Shown: piece after piece, positions 25,907-35,056 of the stretch
How positions within the stretch are numbered: the stretch's first letter is position 1
Layout: each line of letters begins with the position of its first letter
Assembly: GCA_002490465.1 (NCBI GenBank)
Contig: DKUB01000098.1
Coordinates: 37,238 to 101,237 of the forward strand
Direction of reading: 5' to 3'
DNA: 64,000 bases
From: Lachnoclostridium sp. UBA7215
GTDB lineage: Bacteria > Bacillota > Clostridia > Lachnospirales > Lachnospiraceae
The notes under the pieces: generated by a model
What the model saw: only the letters and a program-made list of their open reading frames with translations
What the model was told of the DNA's origin: nothing
Databases searched by the model: none
Program-made: the position numbers and the translations under genes

Positions 25907-26668
25907 TCACCACTCAAGCGAGGTAAGCCATGCGTTTACCTGCGTTTCTCTTGATTTCTCTTCTTCCTGATTGTATGGCGGCAAAGAAAGCTCACCGATA
26001 ATATTCCCGTCCTCAAGATATAGAATCCGATTGGCCCTTAAGGCGGCTCTCATATCGTGAGTGACCATTAAAACACTCTGCCCGTCATGATTAAGCTCTG
26101 TGAGCAGATTTAAAACATCCGTAGTATTTTTTCGGTTTAACGCACCCGTTGGCTCGTCAGCAAAAAGTACTTTCGGTGAATTTATGACCGCTCTCGCAAC
26201 GGCACAGCGCTGCTGCTCACCACCAGAGACCTGCGTTGGCAAATGATCCTTTATATGCAGCACCGACATCTGCTCTAACAGCTTATCTGTGCGTTTCCTT
26301 ACCTCCACAGCAGACTTACCTTTATTCAAATACCCCGACACGGCAACATTTTCAAAAAGTGTCAAATTGCTCACCAGATGCATCTGCTGAAAGATAAAAC
26401 CAAAGTCCGTACACCGCAGCCTGGCAAGATCTCTCTCCTTCATGCTGACAATATCTCTGCCATTATAGATAACTTCTCCTGCCGTGGCCCTGTCCATACC
26501 GCTTAACGCATACAGCAGAGTGGACTTCCCGGAACCACTTGCCCCCATTATAACGGTAAAATCCCCCCCGTACAAATCGAGGTCAACATGCGAGAGAATA
26601 TGTGCCTGCCCCCCGTTGTGAGCAAAACTTTTGCACAATTGTTTTGCTGATAAAACAGTATCTTTCAT
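25907..26668 (-). CDS. ABC transporter ATP-binding protein (MacB/LolD type)
   Basis: A 253-aa ATPase that powers the neighbouring FtsX-type permease. Walker A is GASGSGKST (about residue 43), the Q-loop is FIFQQMHLV, the ABC signature is VSGGEQQRCAVARA, Walker B is VLFADEPTGALN, and the H-loop is MVTHD. It belongs to the subgroup that pairs with FtsX-like permeases. It precedes the permease by 10 nt and follows the histidine kinase gene by 61 nt. Confidence 0.95.
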   Translation of the reverse strand: MKDTVLSAKQLCKSFAHNGGQAHILSHVDLDLYGGDFTVIMGASGSGKSTLLYALSGMDRATAGEVIYNGRDIVSMKERDLARLRCTDFGFIFQQMHLVSNLTLFENVAVSGYLNKGKSAVEVRKRTDKLLEQMSVLHIKDHLPTQVSGGEQQRCAVARAVINSPKVLFADEPTGALNRKNTTDVLNLLTELNHDGQSVLMVTHDMRAALRANRILYLEDGNIIGELSLPPYNQEEEKSRETQVNAWLTSLEW

Positions 26669-26729
26669 TTAAAACCATCCCTTCTTATCCTGATAATACT
26701 ATTTTACCGCAAAGGATATTAAGAAGTCC

Positions 26730-27869
26730 TTAAGAACTAACCGCTGGCAAAAACACCCTTACTTCAAGCCCTCTGTCATGATTTTGCAAAATTACATATC
26801 CACCTGTTTTCTCTGCAATATATTTGACAATATAAAGGCCAAGTCCCGAACCCTGTTCGTTTCCACTGTTATTTCCCCGGTAGAACTTTTCAAAAATAAA
26901 CGGCATATTTTCATCGGGGATACCCCCACCGTAATCCCTGAAATGCAAAACAATATTATCATCCTCTTTTGTGAAAAATACTTCAATCTCTGTTTTCGCA
27001 TATTTTCTTGCATTATTGATAATGTTCTCACAAAGCTGTGTAAATCTGCTTTTATCGACGTTTACACAAGCGGTAAAGTCCGGTTTTGTGAAAATAACAT
27101 CATCGCGTTCCGCTGAAATCTCATTTATAATACTCTCTGTAAACGCACATATCTCTGTTTTCTCAGGAATCAGTTTCAGCTTGTCAAGGTCGGAAACAGA
27201 ATGTAAAAACAAATCATTGGTAAGCCGTGATACTTCATCACATTTTTTCATAATAACACTTAAATATCTCTCTCGCTTTTCATAGGAGCTGTCCATATTG
27301 GCCGAAAGCCCCTCGGCGTATGCCCTTATCGATGCTATGGGAGTTTTTATGTCGTGCGAAAGCGTTACGATAACCGTCTTGTTATTTTCAATCGCTTCCC
27401 TTTCACTCGCTCTCGACTTAGTAATCTCGTTTCTCATGCTGTCAAACGCCCATGTAAATTCACCAAAATAATTGGAGCGTTCATATCTCAACGGAACATC
27501 GAAATCCCCGGCAGAAATTTTTGCCGCGAAATCTTTCATCTTCTCAAACGGACGAAGTATCGAAACATAGATGTATCCAAATGCTGCCACAAAAAACAGA
27601 ACACTAACACCGCATAAGACAGGTATCGCATTTATACCGCTTTTTCGATTTTCATCACTGCGCATATTTTCCTGTAACCGATTGATTTTCTCATTTACGG
27701 TTTTATTATCTCCGTTCTCGTTCAACTTACTTATTTCATTTAAACTTACAATATACATGGATTTCTCATCTTCTTCATTGACACTTTTCGATGACAGATA
27801 GAATCCTCCCGACAGCAGAATAATACTTAAAGAAAATAAAACCGTAATAACTATTAATTTACTTTTCAT
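26730..27869 (-). CDS. Sensor histidine kinase (HAMP, HisKA, HATPase_c)
   Basis: A 379-aa membrane sensor. The first membrane segment is near the N-terminus (LIVITVLFSLSIILL), then a short extracellular stretch of about 55 residues, a second segment (PVLCGVSVLFFVAAFGYIYVS), a HAMP region, and the phosphorylated His172 in LSHDIKTPIASIRAYAEG. The ATPase domain has ENIINNARKYA (N box), FRDYGGGIPDE (G1), FEKFYRG (F box) and GSGLGLYIV (G2). ATG 27869 lies inside the regulator gene (11-nt overlap). The small sensing loop suggests it may sense stress at the membrane, perhaps together with the ABC transporter. Confidence 0.93.
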   Translation of the reverse strand: MKSKLIVITVLFSLSIILLSGGFYLSSKSVNEEDEKSMYIVSLNEISKLNENGDNKTVNEKINRLQENMRSDENRKSGINAIPVLCGVSVLFFVAAFGYIYVSILRPFEKMKDFAAKISAGDFDVPLRYERSNYFGEFTWAFDSMRNEITKSRASEREAIENNKTVIVTLSHDIKTPIASIRAYAEGLSANMDSSYEKRERYLSVIMKKCDEVSRLTNDLFLHSVSDLDKLKLIPEKTEICAFTESIINEISAERDDVIFTKPDFTACVNVDKSRFTQLCENIINNARKYAKTEIEVFFTKEDDNIVLHFRDYGGGIPDENMPFIFEKFYRGNNSGNEQGSGLGLYIVKYIAEKTGGYVILQNHDRGLEVRVFLPAVSS

Positions 27870-28551
27870 TCCCGACCTCCAGCATATAGCCAACCTTGAA
27901 AACTGTTTTTATGTACTTGGGCTTTGCGGGATTGTCTTCCAGTTTTTCTCTGAGCCAGCGGATATGCACAGTTAAGGTTGACGGCTCAACAAGCGAAAAC
28001 GCCCCCCACACCTCCCTTAACAGTTTTTCTTTTGTAAGCGCCATATTTTTATGCTCGCACAAAAAACTAAGCAGGTCAAATTCGCGAAGAGATAATGAGA
28101 CAATCTGCCCGCCTTTGGTAACGGTTCGCGAGGTAATATTGACGCTGACATCGCCAAAAGCCACAATTTTTTCCTCTTCAGAAAAACCATACGCCCGGCG
28201 GATAAGGGCGTTTACTCTTGCTAATAGCTCTTTCATGGAATACGGCTTGGGAAGATAATCATCACCGCCTATGTCAAAACCGGTAATCCTGTCGTTTTCA
28301 CTCGTCCTCGCACTTGCAAATATAACGGGAACACTGGATACCTCTCTGAGCTCCTTACAGATTTCAAAGCCCGTGGTATCAGGAAGATTTATGTCAAGCA
28401 AAACAAGATGATATCTGTTCTCTGACAACATAGCAAACGCTGCTTCTGCATTTCCCGCATGGCTGACCTGATACCCGTAACTCTCCAGCATATCACAAAT
28501 TATAAGTGAAAGATCCTCATCATCATCAATAATTAAAATATGTTTATCCAT
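27859..28551 (-). CDS. OmpR-family response regulator
   Basis: A 230-aa regulator. The receiver domain has the acidic pocket IIDDDED and the phosphorylated Asp53 in LLDINLP, with the signalling Lys in LPKPYSMKELLARV. A C-terminal winged helix (SLREFDLLSFLCEHKNMALTKEKLLREVWG, VDxHIRWLREKL-type turn) binds DNA. It heads the regulator-kinase-ATPase-permease operon, and the likely target is that operon itself. It starts at ATG 28551 with GGAG 6-7 nt upstream. Confidence 0.95.
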   Translation of the reverse strand: MDKHILIIDDDEDLSLIICDMLESYGYQVSHAGNAEAAFAMLSENRYHLVLLDINLPDTTGFEICKELREVSSVPVIFASARTSENDRITGFDIGGDDYLPKPYSMKELLARVNALIRRAYGFSEEEKIVAFGDVSVNITSRTVTKGGQIVSLSLREFDLLSFLCEHKNMALTKEKLLREVWGAFSLVEPSTLTVHIRWLREKLEDNPAKPKYIKTVFKVGYMLEVGNEK

Positions 28552-28587
28552 TTTGGCTCCGTACCTCTTCTCCCTTTCCCGTCTGTA

Positions 28588-29294
28588 TTATGACATATCA
28601 AAATATAGTCTTCCATCCCTTTTATTGACATATGGCTGGCGCACTTTTATGTACTCGTATTCCGGATATTTAGATAGAAGGTTACGCAATATACACAAAA
28701 TGACAGGATGTATCTGCTTGTCCTTTTCACTGTTCATAACATAGCTTCTGTTTATAAGCCTGTTACGTATTTCATCTTTGTACTTTTCTATCTCGGGATA
28801 TGCAATATCAAAAGGCATTTCCGAAAGGCAGAGCCAATAATACCACTCCGAAAACCAAGAGCGTTTTTTATCTCCGAAATGGCGATTGTAATTCTCCATC
28901 CTGCTCACCATCCACTCCGTTTCCTCTTGCGCCACTGTCGCAAGAAACCGCAGTACGACAAGCGATGTATCAAAGCACTCGCCCACACCATCATCCCTGT
29001 AACCAAAACAGGTTGTTTTCAGCCGTTCCAATGTTTCAGAAACCATATTTTTTACTTCCACGTTTTCCGGTGCAAACAGATACAGCAGCCGAAGAATTTC
29101 AAGCTCATACATATTAGCAGAAAATATCTGTGTTTTGGGAGTTTGACCGAATATCGTTTTGAATTTTTTGCCTGTTCGGACGTACTCCTGTCGGAAAGAA
29201 ACTGGCTTACTATTATATTTATCTGCCCATTATCTATTTTCCCGGTTTTTATCAGTTCATGGTTTGCTTGTATCATTAACTCGTATGATGTCAC
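28588..29294 (-). pseudogene. Frameshifted gene of unknown function (about 235 aa if restored)
   Basis: Two overlapping minus-strand frames make one protein. The first starts at a GTG at 29294 with GGAGG 9 nt upstream (MTSYELMIQANHELIKTG...). It runs into an A6 tract at about 29171 where the sense of the sequence moves to the -1 frame, which continues as KFKTIFGQTPKTQIFSANMYELEILRLLYLF to a stop at 28588. One missing A in the tract explains the split, since seven As would keep a single frame. The product is helical with a conserved-looking SWFSEWYYWLCLSEMPF segment and no recognised domain. It ends 36 nt before the response regulator and may be co-transcribed with it. Sequencing error, true mutation, slippage or phase variation cannot be separated here. 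Confidence 0.7.
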
Positions 29295-29462
29295 ACTACT
29301 TCCTCCGATAGCTTTAATATCCCTTATTACAAATGGGAGGGGATTCTTATTATCCTAATAAATCATCCAGAATCTTTTTTGCATTTTTCTTTGACAAATA
29401 TTTAATCTTAACAATTGAATTGTTTTTTCCCCTGATAGCGCGTTGTACACATAATGTCAAGC

Positions 29463-29500
29463 AAAAAAAGGAATAACAGAGAAAACTCTCCATTATTCCT
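29463..29500 (-). terminator. Terminator of the DUF4846 gene
   Basis: AGGAATAA / TTATTCCT stem extended by AGAG / CTCT around an AAAA loop; on the minus strand it is followed by TTTTTTT. It lies 6 nt after the gene's stop. Confidence 0.85.
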
Positions 29501-29505
29501 GATTC

Positions 29506-30489
29506 CTAATATCCGGGATGCCTCAAACTGCCCTTTTTAAACGTGTACTCCGGCGTCTCAAAAGGATAGGTCACTTCCTCTTCGTAATACCATGGATCAT
29601 CTTCATGAAGCGGGTTCTTCAACAGGTGAAACTCCTGTGCGGGCATATAGCCCTGGGCCAGCAAAAACGCCTTTTTGCCCTCCAAATTTTCACTGATATC
29701 CACTACCATGACAACATGGCCCGGACTTCCGCTCTGGATAAAAATATCTCCAACCTGAAGTTTTTTCAGGGATGTCTTTTTGGACTCCTGATACAGGGAT
29801 ATCGTACTGGAATAAGCAAATACCATACGGATGTATTTTTTAAAATTAGCATAGGATTCGTCATAGGCATTTCCTCCGCCTACCCAGACCGTACCACTGC
29901 TTCCCCCTGGCTGGATCCTGAAACCCTCGCGCCATTTGACATATTCGGCCTGAAAACCGTCTGCAAACTTAAAAGATATACGGTCATATTGTTCTGTCTT
30001 CCAGAAATATTCCGCGTACATCCGAATTACAGAATCCGCGCACTGCTGTAAATCTTCATTTTCTATCGGCAGCTTGAACACCGCCGCATGGGCATCCTGA
30101 TTCTGCTTTTTATCCCCATTATATAAACGGACCTTACTGCCTTCTTTTTTTAATGGATAACTGCGTACAAAAGCTGTAAAACTGTCTTCTCCTGACTCTG
30201 TTCTCTGATAGCCCTCCGGCGCTTCAAACCTGGTCTCAATCGTTTTTCCTGCCTTCTTTTGAGGGCTGGGACTCTGTACATCTGAGCCAGTGACAGGACT
30301 CGATGCCGCAGATTCCGGCGTGTCATTTGCCGCTATGCTCTCCCCTGTAGCATTGACCGCTGCCTGTGTACTGTTTCCGCCATTCCCCCAGACAAGGGGA
30401 GACCATACTTTAAAAAGGAGGAGAAAAACTGCCAGACCAAGTATCCCGGCAATGATAATCGCATCCTTTTCTGACATTCTACGTTTCAT
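29506..30489 (-). CDS. DUF4846 domain protein, membrane-anchored
   Basis: A 327-aa protein of the DUF4846 family. It has one N-terminal membrane segment (AIIIAGILGLAVFLLLFKVW), a Ser/Thr/Ala/Pro-rich linker to about residue 85, and then the family domain: RFEAPEGYQR, VRSYPLKKEGSKVRLYNG, DAHAAVFKLPI, DLQQCADSVIRMYAEYFW, DIFIQSGSPGHVVMVVDI, LLAQGYMPAQEFHLLKNP and SPWY-like DPWYYEE. The conserved Cys and His residues hint at a hydrolase-like surface protein, but no reaction is established. ATG 30489 is preferred over the ATG two codons upstream on ribosome-site spacing. The DUF6033 gene ends 23 nt upstream. Confidence 0.85.
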   Translation of the reverse strand: MKRRMSEKDAIIIAGILGLAVFLLLFKVWSPLVWGNGGNSTQAAVNATGESIAANDTPESAASSPVTGSDVQSPSPQKKAGKTIETRFEAPEGYQRTESGEDSFTAFVRSYPLKKEGSKVRLYNGDKKQNQDAHAAVFKLPIENEDLQQCADSVIRMYAEYFWKTEQYDRISFKFADGFQAEYVKWREGFRIQPGGSSGTVWVGGGNAYDESYANFKKYIRMVFAYSSTISLYQESKKTSLKKLQVGDIFIQSGSPGHVVMVVDISENLEGKKAFLLAQGYMPAQEFHLLKNPLHEDDPWYYEEEVTYPFETPEYTFKKGSLRHPGY

Positions 30490-30512
30490 TATCATCCCAC
30501 TTTCACAAACTT

Positions 30513-31265
30513 TTAGCTCCAGAAATCAAAGCTCTGTCCCACCATCTTTTCAGCATCCGTCTGTACGGTATCACTCATCGCCATAAATAAATAATCATTC
30601 ACTTTGCGCGCCAGCTCTTCCACCGTGTTTGCTGTTATCGTAACGGTATCTTCTGCATCATCAAAATATTCCGTTCGCTTATCTTTCGCGGCATCCTTGT
30701 CCTTACGTTTTTCTGCAGCTTTTTTGTCCTCTTTTCTCTGCTCTGCCTTTTTTGCTGCATTTTTCTCAAGGCGCGCTTTCTGCGCTCTTGAATTATTCTC
30801 TAAAGAAGCAAACAATGTCGCTGTTCCATTGTCATTCACCTGCATTCCTACAGATTTAACACCGACACCGGAACTTGCCAGTTTTTTGGACATCTGTGCC
30901 AACTGGCCGGAAGCCCTCTGGATAATCCCCTCGTACTTTTTGCGGTATTCCTCATCCTCAGCCATTCTCTCAATCTTTTCCTCATCAATCAAAACTACGG
31001 TCTGGCTGGAACTCATGCTGGCATATTTGCTGGCGTTTGCCTGTACTGCGTCCTTCATGTCTGAACTTACCAAAATAAAATCCATTCCGGAATATTTTCT
31101 CTTCAATTCATCATAATATTTCTGCGCCTTTTCACTCAATTTCGGCTGTCCGATTTTCTTTCCGCGTACATTGGACTTTTTCTCTATCTGTTTGTTTTCT
31201 GTTGTCTGTGTTCCATAAGCGGCTGCCACCGATGACTGGCCCGCAAGTTCTGAAGTCATACTCAT
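30513..31265 (-). CDS. DUF6033-family protein of unknown function
   Basis: A 250-aa cytoplasmic-looking protein with a strong AAGGAGG site before ATG 31265. An N-terminal conserved part (KLSEKAQKYYDELKRKYSGMDFILVS, with SQTVVLIDEEKIERMAEDEEYRKKYEGII) is followed by a helix and a highly charged Lys/Arg/Ala-rich coil (ENNSRAQKARLEKNAAKKAEQR...), then VTITANTVEELARKV. This matches the DUF6033 pattern of Clostridia. It is probably co-transcribed with the DUF4846 gene. The function is unknown. Confidence 0.8.
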   Translation of the reverse strand: MSMTSELAGQSSVAAAYGTQTTENKQIEKKSNVRGKKIGQPKLSEKAQKYYDELKRKYSGMDFILVSSDMKDAVQANASKYASMSSSQTVVLIDEEKIERMAEDEEYRKKYEGIIQRASGQLAQMSKKLASSGVGVKSVGMQVNDNGTATLFASLENNSRAQKARLEKNAAKKAEQRKEDKKAAEKRKDKDAAKDKRTEYFDDAEDTVTITANTVEELARKVNDYLFMAMSDTVQTDAEKMVGQSFDFWS

Positions 31266-31367
31266 ATTATCATCCTCCTTGAATTAAATATTGTATTCCA
31301 AATTCCGTTTTGGAAAAATTAGTTACAATATGTATATCGGTTAAAAAATGCATTGTTTTAATTTCGT

Positions 31368-33797
31368 TCACGGTTTGTTAAAGTCACGGCAGATTTGTTT
31401 GCACAAATTTTCATACCCCGGTTTATCTGCCTGCCATATTTTCTTAAAACCAAGCTCCCGTAATCTGTCCGTACAGGAGGGGCCTATACTGTATACACCA
31501 TTTTTCTGCCATGTATCCGGGATAAGGGAAATTCGTTTTATGAGACGGGACGCCGCTGAAGCACAGGTAAATACTGCAGTATCATAGTTCTCCGCACATA
31601 TTTTCTCACCGGAAACTTCCCGATTTGCATATACGGTTTTGCTCTCCCAGTAAATATTTTTTGATAGAGAGTCCACTTCTGCTTCCGTATGCGCTGTCTC
31701 TGTCCCTTTTATATACCAGACAAGAGAACCAGCGCTTAAGTCAGCGGACAATTCCGAAAAAAGCGTGGCAGCATTTGCTACTGAGGGAATAAAATCTGCA
31801 CGAAGTCCAGATTCCCGCAAAACATCTGACGTCTTTTCACCGACACAGGCAATCTGCACGCCGGATAGATCCCTCAAATCAAGCCCTGATGCCATCAATT
31901 GTTTTATAAATCCACGCACCCCATGCCTGCTTGTAAAAACAAGCCAGTCCGGACGGATGACTTCTTCTCTTGTATAGATATGATTCTCATACACAATTTC
32001 ACCCACAGGAACGCCTTCCACATAAAATCCTCTTTGATCCAGCATTTGTTCCAGAGCATTTTCCCCACTGTCCGTTACAGGCAATAAAATCCTGCATTTC
32101 CTTTCTGTTGATTGTGAAAAAGAAGTTTCTCCTTCCCAGACCGGCAAATATTTTCGCAGACCTACAACATCCCCTACAACAATAACGGCAGGACTTTTCA
32201 AATTCTCTCTGCCCGCACGTGCTGCAAGATTCAACAATGTTCCCTCACAGATACGCTGTTCCCGCGTTGATGCCATAGAAACAACAGCCGCTTTTGTTTC
32301 TCCGGGCATCCCTGCCCGCAGCAGTCCGCTTACAATCTCATTCAGGTGAGAAAGACCCATAAGAAAAATACATGTCTCTTTTCCTTTTGCCATAGAATCA
32401 AAATCAATAGATGCAAGACTGTTTTCTCTTCCGTGAGCTGTTACCACACGGAATCCTCCCGCAACCCCACGGTGCGTAACAGGAATTCCCGCACACGCCG
32501 GAGCTGCCGCCGCAGAAGTAACTCCCGGCACAATGCAGCAGGGAATGCCGGCATCCTTCAGTGCAAGCGCCTCTTCTCCGCCTCTGCCGAATACGAAAGG
32601 GTCACCGCCCTTTAATCTCACGACACAGGAATGCTGTCCCGCTTTGTGAATTAACAATTTCTGAATTTTATCCTGTTCCATTATATGGGACCTGTTGCTT
32701 TTTCCTACACAGATACATTCGCATTCTACACTTGTACAACTGAGTAAATCTGTTGATACCAGACGGTCATAAATCACACAGTCCGCCTGTTTTAAAACCT
32801 GCATCCCCCTCACAGTAATCAGGGACGGGTCTCCCGGTCCGGCCCCTACAAGATACACCATTCCTTTTTTCCTGTCCTTTTGCAGCGATAATTGCGCTGT
32901 CATTTGCGGTTGCAATTGACGCGTCAAAAATATTTGACGTATGGCAATCTCAGCCAATTCTTCCGCCCACTCTCCCTGAACATCTGCAAAAGAAAGGCTG
33001 CTTCCATCAGCATTTCCCGTCATGGCGCGCAGGCGGTATCCTCCCTTGATACGCTCACATACGGCGGCGGTCGGCAGATGGCAGTCGCCTCCGCACAGAC
33101 GAAGGAACTCTCTTTCTGCCTTTGCTGTCCTATCACTTTCCTCATCCCACAGAGGGAGCAATAATCGTTTTATCTCTTCTGAACCCTCACAGATTTCCAA
33201 TCCGAGAACTCCCTGGGCCGGTGATGGCAGCATCTGCTCATAGGACAGGTACTGCGTTATTTTATCTCCCTGTCCTAAACGGTGTAATCCTGCCGCCGCC
33301 AGAACAATTCCATCCAGTTTTTCAGAAAAGAGCTTACGGATTCTGGTGTCCACGTTTCCACGAATCCCCACTATTTTCAAATCCGGCCGCATCCGCAGAA
33401 GCTGAGCCTTCCTGCGAATGCTTCCCGTACCAATCACCGCTCCTTCCGGAAGCTCTTCAAAAGACGCCGCCGTCCTGAGAATCAAAGCATCCCTGGAATC
33501 CTCGCGCTCCATGCACGGGGCAAACATAAGCCCCGGCTCCGGCACGACGGGCATATCCTTCATACTGTGTACGGCAATGTGGATTTTCCCTGCCAGGAGA
33601 GCCTGCTCAATTTCCTGAACAAATATGCCCTTTCCGCCAATCTCCTGCAGCGGCTTATCCAGAATGCGGTCACCCTTTGTAGATATTGTTTGAATCGTAA
33701 ACTCGTCTTCCGGCCAGGCATCCTGCAGTTTCTCCCTTACATACTCCGCCTGCGCAATGGCAAGTTTTGACCCCCGTGTGCCAATGATATAGTGCAT
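31368..33797 (-). CDS. hemC-cobA-hemD: Trifunctional fusion: hydroxymethylbilane synthase, uroporphyrinogen-III C-methyltransferase, uroporphyrinogen-III synthase
   Basis: An 809-aa single frame joining three enzymes. Residues 1-300 are HemC, which makes hydroxymethylbilane from four porphobilinogens: GTRGSKLAIAQ, catalytic Asp81 in HSMKDMP, and cofactor-binding Cys239 in GGDCHLP. Residues 312-555 are CobA/SUMT, which methylates uroporphyrinogen III to precorrin-2: VYLVGAGPGDPSLIT, VVRLKGGDPFVFGRGGEE, GVTSAAAAPACAGIP. Residues 565-809 are HemD, which closes the ring: VFTSRHGVRGFI and VFTCASAASRL. It ends the siroheme operon and begins 8 nt after hemA, with GGGGGG before the ATG. The domain order channels substrate from porphobilinogen to precorrin-2. 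Confidence 0.95.
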   Translation of the reverse strand: MHYIIGTRGSKLAIAQAEYVREKLQDAWPEDEFTIQTISTKGDRILDKPLQEIGGKGIFVQEIEQALLAGKIHIAVHSMKDMPVVPEPGLMFAPCMEREDSRDALILRTAASFEELPEGAVIGTGSIRRKAQLLRMRPDLKIVGIRGNVDTRIRKLFSEKLDGIVLAAAGLHRLGQGDKITQYLSYEQMLPSPAQGVLGLEICEGSEEIKRLLLPLWDEESDRTAKAEREFLRLCGGDCHLPTAAVCERIKGGYRLRAMTGNADGSSLSFADVQGEWAEELAEIAIRQIFLTRQLQPQMTAQLSLQKDRKKGMVYLVGAGPGDPSLITVRGMQVLKQADCVIYDRLVSTDLLSCTSVECECICVGKSNRSHIMEQDKIQKLLIHKAGQHSCVVRLKGGDPFVFGRGGEEALALKDAGIPCCIVPGVTSAAAAPACAGIPVTHRGVAGGFRVVTAHGRENSLASIDFDSMAKGKETCIFLMGLSHLNEIVSGLLRAGMPGETKAAVVSMASTREQRICEGTLLNLAARAGRENLKSPAVIVVGDVVGLRKYLPVWEGETSFSQSTERKCRILLPVTDSGENALEQMLDQRGFYVEGVPVGEIVYENHIYTREEVIRPDWLVFTSRHGVRGFIKQLMASGLDLRDLSGVQIACVGEKTSDVLRESGLRADFIPSVANAATLFSELSADLSAGSLVWYIKGTETAHTEAEVDSLSKNIYWESKTVYANREVSGEKICAENYDTAVFTCASAASRLIKRISLIPDTWQKNGVYSIGPSCTDRLRELGFKKIWQADKPGYENLCKQICRDFNKP

Positions 33798-33805
33798 ATG
33801 CCCCC

Positions 33806-35035
33806 CTACCTTTCAATCCGGAACAGGGATTCCACCATCTTTTTGTACTCATCCTGTTCCTCCACTGTAGATATCTGTTTTAACTCCTGAATAGGCTCCC
33901 GCAAAAGCCGCTGCAAAGAAGCATTCAGCACCTTCTTCAATAATTTCTTCTCCCTGTTCTCTAACACCAGTTTCCGGTCCAAATACGCAAAACTGTCCTC
34001 TACAATTCCATGGCATCTGTCCTGTAAAGACTCAATCGTATCATCCATCCGGCTCACCCTGAGCCATTCCTCTGATGACAGTACCGCTTTTTCTATTACC
34101 GGACTGCTCATTTCTGCCAGTCTCTCCCTTTCTTTTAAATTTCTGTCACAGATTTCCTGCAAGGTATCTAAGTTGATAATCTGAACTCCCGGACATTCAG
34201 ACAGCCGCTCATCTACATCACGCGGAGCTGCCAAATCGAGGATTATTGTTCCCGAAAGATTTCCTGCTTCCTCTTTTTTTATTACTAAATGGGGAGAGGC
34301 TGTAGCGGATATGACAATCTGGCATTTATGCAAAAGATCATATCGCTCACTGTAATCCCTGATTTCAAGACTGGAAAAGGAGAGCTTTAACTGCTTTGCA
34401 TGGCTCCGGTCACGGCTGCACACAAAAATCTTTTCCGGCCCGCACTCACAGATGTGCGCAAGGGCAAGAGAGGCCGTTCGTCCGCTGCCAATCACCAATA
34501 CCTGTGCCCCTTCAATGGAACAGCGCTTTTTCAGCTCCTGTATTCCAACATAGCTGACTGAGAGAGGTTTCTGACTTACGCCGAACTCCGTCTTGATTTC
34601 CTTTGCACACGTAATGGCATCCCTGACAATTTTATTCAGCTCTTTCCCGGCGTAACCCATTGTGCGGGAAAAATCAAGAGCATCCACCACCTGCCCCAAG
34701 ATCTGGTCCTCCCCGAGAACCTGTGACTCCAGTCCTGCAGCAACCCGGAACAGATATTCCATCGCAGGACGCCCCTGCTCTGCACGCATATATGGCGTCA
34801 AATCCATTTGTGGAAAACATGCCAAAAAACAGGAGGCCGCCGTGACAGCCTCATCTTCAGAACAAAAGAAAAAAATTTCACTCCGGTTGCACGTAGCAAG
34901 AATCATACACTGTCCGATACCATTTTTCTTCATTTCCTGAAACAAAAATATTTTTTTCGAGTCAGTAAATGAAGCCTGTTCCCTCACCGCAAGAGGCGCT
35001 TCCCTGTACCGGATGCCAACATACCCAAATACCAT
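33806..35035 (-). CDS. hemA: Glutamyl-tRNA reductase
   Basis: Reduces glutamyl-tRNA to glutamate-1-semialdehyde with NADPH, the first committed step of C5 tetrapyrrole synthesis. The 409-aa protein has the nucleophile Cys49 in LATCNRSEIF, the RVAAGLESQVLGEDQILGQV segment, and an NADP-binding VLVIGSGRTASLAL. A C-terminal dimerisation helix (LKKVLNASLQRLLREPIQELK) completes it. It starts at ATG 35035 with AGAGGG upstream, 21 nt after hemL. Confidence 0.95.
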   Translation of the reverse strand: MVFGYVGIRYREAPLAVREQASFTDSKKIFLFQEMKKNGIGQCMILATCNRSEIFFFCSEDEAVTAASCFLACFPQMDLTPYMRAEQGRPAMEYLFRVAAGLESQVLGEDQILGQVVDALDFSRTMGYAGKELNKIVRDAITCAKEIKTEFGVSQKPLSVSYVGIQELKKRCSIEGAQVLVIGSGRTASLALAHICECGPEKIFVCSRDRSHAKQLKLSFSSLEIRDYSERYDLLHKCQIVISATASPHLVIKKEEAGNLSGTIILDLAAPRDVDERLSECPGVQIINLDTLQEICDRNLKERERLAEMSSPVIEKAVLSSEEWLRVSRMDDTIESLQDRCHGIVEDSFAYLDRKLVLENREKKLLKKVLNASLQRLLREPIQELKQISTVEEQDEYKKMVESLFRIER

Positions 35036-35056
35036 TACCCTCTTTATTTCCCCTTT

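Noticed and set aside
28708..29358. Plus-strand frame of 216 codons opposite the split gene
   Set aside because: It lacks a ribosome site and recognisable domain. The minus-strand halves have a good start site and consistent protein-like composition.
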